A stretch of DNA of 12,322 nt from Ornithospirochaeta sp963610485 (GTDB lineage: Bacteria > Spirochaetota > Spirochaetia > Sphaerochaetales > Sphaerochaetaceae). The notes beneath the pieces are model-generated. The model saw nothing but the letters and a program-made list of their open reading frames with translations. It made no database searches and was not told where the DNA came from. The translations under genes were made by a program, and so were the position numbers. Below are positions 5,764 through 12,322 of this stretch, piece by piece. The first letter of the stretch is position 1; each line of letters begins with the position of its first letter. The stretch spans positions 1 to 12,322 of the forward strand of contig CAVDOI010000061.1 in the NCBI GenBank assembly GCA_963610485.1, in the 5' to 3' direction.

Positions 5764-8700
5764 GCAACTTTGTACACCTGCACAACCATACGGACTTCTC
5801 GCTCCTGGACGGGGCGGCATCGATTCCGAAATATATAGCGAAATGCAAGGAAACGGGGATGAAGGCCCTCGCCATAACAGACCACGGCAACATGTACGGG
5901 GCCGTCACGTTCTACAAGGAATGCCGGGCCAACGGCATCAACCCCCTCGTAGGCTGCGAGTTCTACTACACCCATGACCGCCATGTGAAGGACAGCACCT
6001 CCAAGTATTTCCACCTCATACTCATCGCAATGTCTGACAAGGGCTACCACAATCTCATGGAGCTCAACTCCATCGCATGGAAGGAAGGCTACTACTACAA
6101 GCCCAGAATCGACGACGAATCCCTCGCCTCACACAGCGAGGATTTGATCTGCCTCTCTGCATGCCTTGCCGGAGAAATACCCCGCCTCATCATCCAGAAC
6201 AACATCGAAGAGGCGAAGAGGAGAATCGGGTGGTTCAAATCCGTATTCGGCGACAGGTACTACCTCGAGCTGCAGGACCACGGACTGGATGAAGACAAGA
6301 TTGTTCTGAAGACCCTCCCGGAACTTGCAAAGGAGATGGACGTTGAGCTCGTATGCACGAACGACATCCACTACATCGACAAATCGGACTCAAATGCACA
6401 TGACACGCTCATCTGCATCGGAACGCAGGCGAAGAAGACGGATAAGGAGAGACTGAGGTACAAGGAAGGAGAATTCTACTTCCGCACTCCCGAGGAGATG
6501 GAAGAGCTCTTCTCGTGGTGTCCCGAGGCGGTGGAGAACACGGCAAAGGTTGCCGGAAGGTGCCATCTCGAGATAAACTTCCCCGGACCCATCCTCCCCA
6601 AGTGCCAGATACCACCCCAGTACAAGAACGACGCCGAATACCTTACCGCACTCTCATACGAAGGCCTCAAAATGCGTTATCCCGATGCGGAGGGAGAAGA
6701 GCTCGAGAGGCTCAGGGAGAGACTCCAGCACGAACTCGACATCATCATAAAGATGGACTTCCCCGCATACTTTCTGATCGTGCGTGACTACATACACTGG
6801 GCCAAGACCCACGATATCCCGGTAGGACCGGGAAGAGGAAGCGGAGCGGGAAGCCTCGTGGCATACACGACGACGATCACGGATGTCGACCCGATAAAAT
6901 ACAACCTTCTCTTCGAAAGGTTCCTCAACCCGGAGCGTGTCTCGCTTCCCGACTTCGATGTCGACTTCTGCTTCGAGCGCCGCGGGGAGGTCATCGACTA
7001 CGTCACCGAACACTACGGCCATGACTCCGTAGGACAGATCGTCACATTCGGAACCCTCAAGCCGAAGGCCGTCCTCAAGGATGTTGCGAGGGTTCTCGAC
7101 ATCCCGTTCGATGAATCGAACAAGATAACTTCCCTCGTTCCCGATGAAATCCCGGGAGTGAAGCATATGCATGTGACGGACGCCCTCAAGGCTGAACCGA
7201 AACTCCAGGAGATAAGGGACAGAGGCGGTGTCTACGAAGAGCTCTTCGACACAGCAATCAGACTCGACGGCCTCAACAGACACACATCACTCCATGCCGC
7301 CGGCGTCGTCATCGGCCGCGAGCCCCTCGACAGATATGTCCCCCTCTGCGTCCCCGATCAGAAGACGGGTGGACTTGCGAGCCAGTATACAATGCTCCAG
7401 ATCGAGGAATGCGGACTTGTCAAGATGGACTTCCTCGGCCTCAAGACTCTCACCCTCTTAAAGCATGCGGTGGACCTCATCCACAAGCGCGAGCCGGGAT
7501 TCGACCTCAACAAGATTCCGACGGACGACCAGAACACATTCAATATGCTGAGGCGCGGAGACTCGTCGTACGTCTTCCAGTTCGAATCGAGCGGCATGCA
7601 GGAGATTCTCAAGCGTGCAAAGCCCGACAGCATCGAAGACCTTGTCGCCCTGAACGCCCTCTACCGCCCGGGCCCGATGCAGTTCATCGATAAGTACATC
7701 AACTCCAAGCTCGGCATAACGCCCATCACATACGCAGACCCGGCACTCGAGCCCATCCTCAAGACGACATACGGCGTCATCGTCTACCAGGAACAGGTCA
7801 TGCAGACTGCGCAGATCATCGCAGGCTACACCCTCGGAGAAGCCGACATCCTGAGACGTATCATGGGTAAGAAGAAGGTCGAGGCACTCGAGAAGGAATT
7901 AGACAAGTTCATCCGCAAGGCAATGGAGAAGGGACACACGAAGGAACATGCCGTCGAGATATTCGAATACCTCAAGCCCTTTGCCGGCTACGGCTTCAAC
8001 AAGTCCCATGCAGTCGCCTACTCTATTGTCGCCTATCAGACGGCGTTCCTCAAGGCCAACTACAACACCGAGTTCCTCGCAGCAAACCTGACCAACGAAA
8101 TGAACAGTCCGGACAAGTTCAAGGAATATCTGAATCTTGCTCCGAAGTACGGCATAAAGGTCGTTCCGCCCTCGATAAACCGCTCGGAGACCCAGTTCTC
8201 CGTCGACAACGGCGACATAATCTACGGCCTTGCCGCCATAAAGAACGTCGGCGCCAACATCGTCGACTCCATCATAAGCGAAAGACGGAAGAACGGACCG
8301 TACAAGTCGTTCATGGACTTCCTCTCGAGGCAGGGCGAGAACTCCCTCAACTCCAGACTTCTCGAGTGTCTCATAAAGACGGGATGCTTCGACGAACTGG
8401 GAGTCGACAGGGCCGTGCTTCTTGCCAACCTCGATGACGCACTCAGGTTCGACAAGGCGCAGAAGAGCCAGTCTGCATTCGGGCAGCTCTCCCTCTTCGG
8501 CGAGGAGGAGACGATGATGAACACCTTCGAGATGAAGGACGTCCCGCCGTTCCCGCACATGGAAAAGCTCAAGATGGAGAAGGACCTTCTCGGTTTCTAC
8601 ATCTCGGGACATCCCCTTGACACCTACAATAAGGAGATCGAGGAGTGCATGACAGTGAACCTCTCTGACCTCGACACGGTTCCCTGGAACAGCGAGACCC

Positions 8701-9191
8701 AGATCATCGGACAGGTCATCGCAATGAGGACGGTGCTTTCGAAGAAGGGCAATAACAGCAAACTTGCGTTCCTCACGATACAGACCCGCGACGGAGATAC
8801 CGAAGCCGTGATCTTCCCCAAATCCTACGAGACTCTGGGAGGCAGAGCCGAGGCCGACGGCATCTACGGCTTCAAGGGCAAGTTCGACCGCAAGGACGGG
8901 AAGATGTCGTTCATAATCAACGATATCGTGTCACCGAAGGAACTGGAGCCCATCGCAGTAGAAAAAGTGCATATCAGGCTCTCTTCTTCCGCCCCGATCA
9001 CAAAGGATGGGCTCGAGGGACTGAGGCGTGTGCTGCTCGAGAACGAGGGAAAGACACCCGTCTACCTCTCTATCGACGGCATTGAGGGAGAGGAACTCCA
9101 GCTCAAGAGCACGGAAAGTGTGGAATATTCACACAATCTCTACACATCCGTCACCTCTCTGGATGTTGTCACCAAGATGTGGGTTAATTAA
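5760..9191 (+). CDS. dnaE: DNA polymerase III alpha subunit (replicative polymerase)
   Basis: 1143 residues, normal for DnaE. In order: the PHP domain with FVHLHNHTDFSLLDG (4-18), ITDHGN (39-44), E67 and H85; the palm with GPGRGSGAGS (from about 356); the catalytic PDFDVDF with D398 and D400; and the third Asp at D557 in KMDFLGLKTL. Next come the fingers and the GFNKSHAVAYS segment. A clamp-binding pentapeptide QLSLF lies at 909-913, close to the beta-clamp consensus QLxLF. An OB-fold spans about 980-1060 (IIGQVIAMRTVLSKKG...FLTIQTRDG), followed by a C-terminal tau-binding region. The PHP metal ligands visible here (HxH, DH, E, H, later NDIH) look intact, unlike the degenerate E. coli PHP, so this enzyme may have its own 3'-5' exonuclease. 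It synthesises chromosomal DNA as part of the holoenzyme. It is fourth in the cluster. Confidence 0.98.
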   Translation: MSNFVHLHNHTDFSLLDGAASIPKYIAKCKETGMKALAITDHGNMYGAVTFYKECRANGINPLVGCEFYYTHDRHVKDSTSKYFHLILIAMSDKGYHNLMELNSIAWKEGYYYKPRIDDESLASHSEDLICLSACLAGEIPRLIIQNNIEEAKRRIGWFKSVFGDRYYLELQDHGLDEDKIVLKTLPELAKEMDVELVCTNDIHYIDKSDSNAHDTLICIGTQAKKTDKERLRYKEGEFYFRTPEEMEELFSWCPEAVENTAKVAGRCHLEINFPGPILPKCQIPPQYKNDAEYLTALSYEGLKMRYPDAEGEELERLRERLQHELDIIIKMDFPAYFLIVRDYIHWAKTHDIPVGPGRGSGAGSLVAYTTTITDVDPIKYNLLFERFLNPERVSLPDFDVDFCFERRGEVIDYVTEHYGHDSVGQIVTFGTLKPKAVLKDVARVLDIPFDESNKITSLVPDEIPGVKHMHVTDALKAEPKLQEIRDRGGVYEELFDTAIRLDGLNRHTSLHAAGVVIGREPLDRYVPLCVPDQKTGGLASQYTMLQIEECGLVKMDFLGLKTLTLLKHAVDLIHKREPGFDLNKIPTDDQNTFNMLRRGDSSYVFQFESSGMQEILKRAKPDSIEDLVALNALYRPGPMQFIDKYINSKLGITPITYADPALEPILKTTYGVIVYQEQVMQTAQIIAGYTLGEADILRRIMGKKKVEALEKELDKFIRKAMEKGHTKEHAVEIFEYLKPFAGYGFNKSHAVAYSIVAYQTAFLKANYNTEFLAANLTNEMNSPDKFKEYLNLAPKYGIKVVPPSINRSETQFSVDNGDIIYGLAAIKNVGANIVDSIISERRKNGPYKSFMDFLSRQGENSLNSRLLECLIKTGCFDELGVDRAVLLANLDDALRFDKAQKSQSAFGQLSLFGEEETMMNTFEMKDVPPFPHMEKLKMEKDLLGFYISGHPLDTYNKEIEECMTVNLSDLDTVPWNSETQIIGQVIAMRTVLSKKGNNSKLAFLTIQTRDGDTEAVIFPKSYETLGGRAEADGIYGFKGKFDRKDGKMSFIINDIVSPKELEPIAVEKVHIRLSSSAPITKDGLEGLRRVLLENEGKTPVYLSIDGIEGEELQLKSTESVEYSHNLYTSVTSLDVVTKMWVN

Positions 9192-9211
9192 CTTTATACA
9201 GGGAGGCGCCA

Positions 9212-9817
9212 ATGCTCTATCTAGATATCCTGATGAGACTCTCTCTGTATCTTGCGAGGGTTCTCAGTGCATACACGATTCTCATATGGGTGAGAATCAT
9301 CTTCTCCTGGTTCGTCCAGTACCCCTCACGCTCTTCCTTCGTCTACTGGATGGGACGCCTCGTCGACCCGTACCTGAAGCTCTTCAAAGGCCGGACGTCG
9401 ACTATCGGGAGGCTGGACTTCTCACCACTGCTTGCTGTGGGGGTCCTGTATATATTCGAGGGCATTCTCGAGATATTCGGCATCTACGGCCGTCTCACGC
9501 TTGCCTCCGTACTCTATCTCTTCCTCGTCGCACTCTGGAACTACGGCCTCAGCATATTCTTCTGGATACTCTTCTTCGCCCTGGTCTTCAGACTCATCGG
9601 CGCTTTTTCGCGTGACCCAGCGCGCCGCGCCCAGTACTGGCAGATAGGATCCGCCGCAGACTCCGTCGTCAACTTCGTACGTTCGTTCTCGAAGCGTCAC
9701 TTCCTCAGCGAGAAGGCCGCTGTCGGAATATCACTTGCGCTTGTCGTGGTCTTCTACTTCATGACGCAGTATCTTATGGGGGCTCTGCTTAATCTCGTTG
9801 CGAGGATTCCGTTCTAG
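9212..9817 (+). CDS. YggT-family integral membrane protein
   Basis: 201 residues, 20 nt after dnaE, with GGGAGG 5 nt before the ATG, so probably in the same operon. The first half has the YggT pattern: a membrane segment, IRIIFSWF, a short polar stretch, then LVDPYLKLFKG and a RLDFSPLLAVGVLYIF segment (about residues 26-85). The second half is a diverged copy: VFRLIGAFSRDPARRAQYW, then SVVNFVRSFSKRHFLSEKAAVGISLALVVVFYFM. Hydrophobic segments near 9-33, 70-90, 95-132 and 168-197 predict four or more membrane passes. YggT proteins are small inner-membrane proteins linked in some bacteria to cell division or osmotic stress; the molecular role is unclear. At about 200 residues it is the two-repeat form. 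No clear terminator lies in the 60 nt between its stop and the IS. Confidence 0.88.
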   Translation: MLYLDILMRLSLYLARVLSAYTILIWVRIIFSWFVQYPSRSSFVYWMGRLVDPYLKLFKGRTSTIGRLDFSPLLAVGVLYIFEGILEIFGIYGRLTLASVLYLFLVALWNYGLSIFFWILFFALVFRLIGAFSRDPARRAQYWQIGSAADSVVNFVRSFSKRHFLSEKAAVGISLALVVVFYFMTQYLMGALLNLVARIPF

Positions 9818-9877
9818 TGTAGCGTTGAAGCTTCTGATGCACATAGCGGAAACTGCGAAGACAGTAAAGATACCGTT

Positions 9878-9910
9878 ATATTGTTAACTTTGCACAAAAT
9901 AGGCACTAAA
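9878..9910 (+). repeat. Left terminal inverted repeat of the IS
   Basis: It begins ATATTGTTAACTT and ends in the core TAGGCACTAAA. It pairs with 12042-12074 with five mismatches over 33 positions. Outside position 9878 the similarity stops, which defines the outer boundary. Confidence 0.8.
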
Positions 9911-9938
9911 TCGACTTTTCAAACACAGTGCTTCAAAT

Positions 9939-9973
9939 AAAGTCCGGAAAAACAAGAAAATCCGGACTTTTTT
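9939..9973 (+). terminator. Rho-independent terminator inside the IS left end
   Basis: A perfect 10-bp stem AAAGTCCGGA/TCCGGACTTT (9939-9948, 9961-9970) with a 12-nt A-rich loop is followed directly by more T. It lies before the transposase start and reads in the same direction. It would therefore stop transcripts entering from the dnaE-YggT operon, a known way for an IS to shield its transposase from outside transcription. It may now act as the operon's terminator. Confidence 0.82.
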
Positions 9974-9974
9974 C

Positions 9975-10004
9975 TTGCGTCAGGGGATTGACTTTTCTCA
10001 TTAT
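9975..10004 (+). promoter_or_regulatory. Ambiguous transposase promoter region
   Basis: After the terminator, two -35-like boxes are visible: TTGCGT at 9975-9980 (with CATTAT at 9999-10004, 18 nt away) and a better TTGACT at 9988-9993 that lacks a good -10 box at normal spacing; TACCTA lies at 10011-10016. A promoter is expected here because the terminator blocks upstream transcription, but the exact boxes are uncertain. Confidence 0.35.
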
Positions 10005-10005
10005 T

Positions 10006-10028
10006 TTTAGTACCTATTAGGCACTAAA
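10006..10028. repeat. Internal palindrome of two IS terminal-repeat cores, probable transposase operator
   Basis: TTTAGTACCTA (10006-10016) and TAGGCACTAAA (10018-10028) form an 11-bp inverted repeat with one mismatch and a 1-nt spacer. The right arm equals the terminal core, and ATTAGGCACTAAAGG (10016-10030) is identical over 15 nt to the complement of the right end. The palindrome overlaps the start-proximal promoter area and ends at the AGGAG ribosome site (10028-10032). Transposase that binds the ends could bind here and repress its own gene. It could also be a relic of abutted IS ends. Confidence 0.6.
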
Positions 10029-10037
10029 GGAGAAACC

Positions 10038-11798
10038 ATGTCTTACTATGAGTTTTTAGTCGATGTTCCGTCAGTTCAAGGGAAGATTGTCAGGAAGAAA
10101 CAGAGCGGAAAGGTCTTTATCCAGCTGGAGACAGGAAGGACGTATTTTTCGGATAAACAGTATACAAAACCCGAGAGAGTCACTATCGGGAAAGTGGCAG
10201 AGGAAGACGAGAACAAGATGCATCCAAACGAGAGCTTCTTTATGCACTTTCCAGATGTTGCGATTCCGGAGATGAGGGAGGAGAGCAGGAGAAGTTCCTG
10301 TTTGAAGATAGGATCGTACATAGTAATAGAGAAGGTAATCAAGGAACTTGGACTGGACCGCATCCTAAGGGAGATGCTGAGGGAGAATGCGGATCTTGTT
10401 CTGGACCTTGCTGCATACTGCATAGTGTCGGAGGATAATGCCGCCCAGTATTACCCCGACTACAACTATAATCATGCGCTCTTCACTCCGGGCATGCGCA
10501 TGTACAGCGACAGTACCGTCTCACGTTTCTTTCAGAATCTTGATGCCTCTGACATACAGAAAGTTCTGAACAAATGGAATGATAAGATGGATAAGACACA
10601 GAAGATATACTTCTCTTATGATTCCACGAACAAGAACACGCAGGCGGGAGACTTAGACATAGCGGAGTTCGGACACAGCAAAGATGACAAGGGGCTTCCC
10701 ATCTTCAACTTCTCGATTGCATATGATCAGAGCAACAGTATTCCCCTTTTCTATGAGTGTTACCCCGGTTCCATTCCTGATGTTGCCCAGCTCAGATACA
10801 CAATCGACAGAGCCCGAGGCTTCGGCTACAGCAATATGGGGGTGATTATTGACAGGGGATATTTTACAAAGGAGTGTCTTGAATACATTGTCAGCAACGG
10901 CTTCTCGTACCTGGCGATGATCAAGGGGCAGAAGAAACTGATAGCCTCCATCATCAAAGAATACATGGGAACCTTCGAAGATAAGAACGCATATTACATT
11001 TCGCAGTATGAAACATATGGGTTTACCGTCGAGATGAAGCTCTTTACTTCCGACAGTTATAACTCATACATACACTTATATTATAATGGATTCAGGGCGG
11101 CAAATGAAAAAAGCAGGTTTCTCAATGCCATCAACGAACTCGATAAGTTTCTGAACACGAAAGCTGTCGGTCAGGTTTACACAGAAACAGAATTTTCCAG
11201 GACTTATTTCAACATAGTAAAGGACAAGGATGGAAAGGTTCTGTTTGCCAGACAGAAAAATGAGGCGATAGATGAGACGACACAGCTCATGGGATACACC
11301 GCCATTGTTACAAGTGACGACATGCCGGCGAAAGAAGCTCTCTTCAGATACAAGAGCCGGGATGTTTCCGAAAAACTGTTCAGGACTGACAAGACATTCC
11401 TCGGAGCAAGAAGTGAGCGTGTCTATTCATCTGATTCTACCAGAGCAAAGATATTCGTCGAGTTCATAGCACTCATCATCCGCAACAGGATATTCACCCT
11501 CTTGAGGGAAGCGGTCCTCAACAAGAATATTAAGGATAACTTCATGACTGTTCCTGCAGCGATTAAAGAGCTCGAAAAGATTGAATCGGTAAAACTGTCA
11601 AATGAGAGATATATGCTGGATCATGCCGTAACAAGGAACCAGAAGACCATACTCTCCTCTTTCGGACTGACCGAAGTTGACGTGAGGGCGAAAGCCACTG
11701 AAATAAGGAATATTCTTAAAAGCGTTCCCTCCGACGTACCAGCCGATGATACGAACGATTTCGATGAAGAGGAGGATGATAGCAATGGCACGTGTTAA
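10038..11798 (+). CDS. IS4-superfamily DDE transposase (IS1634-like)
   Basis: 586 residues, with AGGAG 5 nt before the ATG. The catalytic triad is readable: D195 in YFSYDSTN, D272 in GVIIDRGYF, and E445 in the signature Y438-x2-R441-x3-E445-x6-K452 (YKSRDVSEKLFRTDK), an exact match to the YREK pattern of the IS4 superfamily. An insertion between D272 and E445 is typical of the larger, beta-strand-containing members. The N-terminal 90 residues would be the end-binding region, and the C-terminus is strongly acidic (DDTNDFDEEEDD). The length fits the IS1634 group. No frameshift or internal stop is seen, so it is probably active. It cuts and joins the element's ends. It overlaps the next ORF by 14 nt. 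Confidence 0.93.
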   Translation: MSYYEFLVDVPSVQGKIVRKKQSGKVFIQLETGRTYFSDKQYTKPERVTIGKVAEEDENKMHPNESFFMHFPDVAIPEMREESRRSSCLKIGSYIVIEKVIKELGLDRILREMLRENADLVLDLAAYCIVSEDNAAQYYPDYNYNHALFTPGMRMYSDSTVSRFFQNLDASDIQKVLNKWNDKMDKTQKIYFSYDSTNKNTQAGDLDIAEFGHSKDDKGLPIFNFSIAYDQSNSIPLFYECYPGSIPDVAQLRYTIDRARGFGYSNMGVIIDRGYFTKECLEYIVSNGFSYLAMIKGQKKLIASIIKEYMGTFEDKNAYYISQYETYGFTVEMKLFTSDSYNSYIHLYYNGFRAANEKSRFLNAINELDKFLNTKAVGQVYTETEFSRTYFNIVKDKDGKVLFARQKNEAIDETTQLMGYTAIVTSDDMPAKEALFRYKSRDVSEKLFRTDKTFLGARSERVYSSDSTRAKIFVEFIALIIRNRIFTLLREAVLNKNIKDNFMTVPAAIKELEKIESVKLSNERYMLDHAVTRNQKTILSSFGLTEVDVRAKATEIRNILKSVPSDVPADDTNDFDEEEDDSNGTC

Positions 11799-12012
11799 GA
11801 GCATGGAAACTTACGACAACCAGATCAAGAAGGTCCAGGACCAGATAATCACGACACAGGAGAAACTGAAGAAACTCGAGGATCAGTTACAGAAACTTGT
11901 AGACAACAGGAAAGACTACCAGGCGGACATAATCAAGACTGAATTCATGCAGGGAAAACGGAGTTTTGAAGAGACGATGGTCTTCTTGAAATGCCCGGGA
12001 AATAAGTCGTAA
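11785..12012 (+). CDS. Small coiled-coil ORF carried by the IS
   Basis: 75 residues from ATG 11785, chosen because GAGGAGG lies 9 nt upstream; an earlier start at 11746 has no such site. It overlaps the transposase stop by 14 nt, so translation is probably coupled. Residues 8-52 are a heptad-rich coiled coil (YDNQIKKVQDQIITTQEKLKKLEDQL...), followed by a short tail TEFMQGKRSFEETMVFLK. The composition recalls the small DUF4315-like coiled-coil proteins seen on Firmicutes mobile elements, but I cannot confirm membership. Most IS4-type elements carry only a transposase, so a second conserved-looking ORF is notable. It might be a transposase partner or regulator; this is inference. Confidence 0.7.
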   Translation: MARVKSMETYDNQIKKVQDQIITTQEKLKKLEDQLQKLVDNRKDYQADIIKTEFMQGKRSFEETMVFLKCPGNKS

Positions 12013-12041
12013 CACCCCCTCGATTCTCAGGCCGAAATGCC

Positions 12042-12074
12042 TTTAGTGCCTAATTTATGGGAAGTTGACAATAT
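12042..12074 (-). repeat. Right terminal inverted repeat of the IS
   Basis: Read on the minus strand it begins ATATTGTCAACTT and ends TAGGCACTAAAGG, pairing with 9878-9910. Its outer 6 nt also form a small GTTGAC/GTCAAC inverted repeat with the adjoining flank (12064-12081). Confidence 0.78.
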
Positions 12075-12322
12075 CGTCAACCTTGAGAAAAGGATTCTTC
12101 TTGAGCTTGTCTTCCAGATTCTTTACGAGAAAGTTCCTGTCAGCGGCACGGAAGGTCAGACGGCAAGTACGGGAATAATCCTGTTTTGAGCCTTTCTGCC
12201 ACGCCGCCTCCTCTTCAATCTCGGCCTCATGTCCGGAGAAGCAGAAATCGTTCAGCCCCGCATACTCATCTGTAGATTTGGTCGAAAATTCAGCACAAAA
12301 GCCAGCAGAGAGTGAACTTACA
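12055..12322 (-). pseudogene. 3' fragment of an unrecognised gene, apparently truncated by the IS
   Basis: On the minus strand a frame is open from the window edge (12321) to TAA at 12057-12055, giving 88 residues. It reads ...STKSTDEYAGLNDFCFSG, then HEAEIEEEAAWQKGSKQD, then TCRLTFRAADRNFLVKNLEDKLKKNPFLKVDDIVNFP. The charged, soluble composition and lack of stops look coding. I do not recognise the family. The right IS boundary (12074) falls in a GAT codon, so the last five residues (IVNFP) and the stop come from the IS end. The original 3' end was therefore probably lost or displaced. No convincing continuation is seen left of the IS, though a short open minus-strand frame exists in 9814-9877. 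Alternatively the gene naturally ends near here and the overlap is chance. Confidence 0.55.

Larger units (their letters stand above)
9878..12074 (+). mobile_element. Insertion sequence, IS4 superfamily (probably IS1634 group), about 2.2 kb
   Basis: The element carries a full-length DDE transposase and a small downstream ORF between terminal inverted repeats. The left end (9878-9910) and the complement of the right end (12074-12042) match at 28 of 33 positions, with a perfect 11-bp inner core TAGGCACTAAA. No short direct repeat is visible outside the repeats (left ...taccgtt, right cgtcaacc...). IS1634-type elements can make long and variable target duplications, which would not fully fit in this window. 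The element is more AT-rich than the operon it follows. It lies 60 nt after the YggT gene and appears to have cut into a minus-strand gene on its right. Confidence 0.85.

Noticed and set aside
5299..8612. Long minus-strand frames opposite the flavin subunit and dnaE (up to 237 residues)
   Set aside because: They are shadows produced by the GC-rich third positions of the coding strand and show no recognisable motifs.
9818..9877. Terminator for the dnaE operon before the IS
   Set aside because: Only a short GAAGCTTC palindrome is present, with no stem followed by a T-run.
12029..12042. AGGC/GCCT mini-hairpin as IS terminator
   Set aside because: The 4-bp stem with only three T after it is too weak, and it overlaps the right inverted repeat.
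10016..12052. Alternative IS left end at the inner repeat copy
   Set aside because: The inner copy matches the right end over 15 nt only, while 9878-9910 pairs with the right end over 33 positions, so the outer copy is the better terminus.

Overview
The window most likely comes from a host-associated spirochaete of the Treponema/Sphaerochaeta type. This is an inference. It rests on an InlB-repeat lipoprotein with a loose lipobox, on divergent xanthine-dehydrogenase-like genes next to dnaE, and on short spacing and overlapping genes. No rRNA or other taxonomic marker is present.

Layout. (1) Positions 1-1581, minus strand: a lipoprotein of at least 527 residues built from seven InlB/Listeria-Bacteroides-type repeats. 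It runs off the left edge. (2) Positions 1582-1829: no gene; it holds a promoter and an AT-rich hairpin. (3) Positions 1830-2261, minus strand: a small acidic protein whose helical domain resembles the core-binding domain of tyrosine recombinases but lacks a catalytic domain. (4) Positions 2416-9817, plus strand: a tight five-gene cluster. It has three subunits of a molybdenum-hydroxylase (xanthine dehydrogenase/CO dehydrogenase) type complex, then the replicative DNA polymerase III alpha subunit (dnaE), then a YggT-family membrane protein. The first four genes overlap (GTGA, a 17-nt overlap, TTGA) and the fifth follows after 20 nt, so the cluster reads as one operon. (5) Positions 9878-12074: a complete-looking insertion sequence of the IS4 superfamily (probably IS1634 group). 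It has 33-bp imperfect terminal inverted repeats, an internal terminator, an internal palindrome made of two terminal-repeat cores, a DDE transposase with an intact YREK signature, and a small coiled-coil ORF overlapping the transposase end. (6) Positions 12055-12322, minus strand: the 3' part of an unrecognised gene whose last codons lie in the right IS end, so it looks truncated by the insertion.

The most unusual point is the operon at 2416-9191. The hydroxylase-like proteins keep the fold signatures: a hammerhead N-terminus, four plant-ferredoxin-type cysteines, four second-cluster cysteines, and AGGT and TIGG flavin-site motifs. However, the large subunit is short and lacks the GGxFGxK molybdopterin loop, the iron-sulfur subunit lacks the Gln normally before the second cluster, and the flavin subunit has lost the Asn of TIGGN. 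A possibly non-catalytic or repurposed electron-transfer complex is thus translationally coupled to the replicative polymerase. The IS and the lipoprotein are visibly more AT-rich than the operon.
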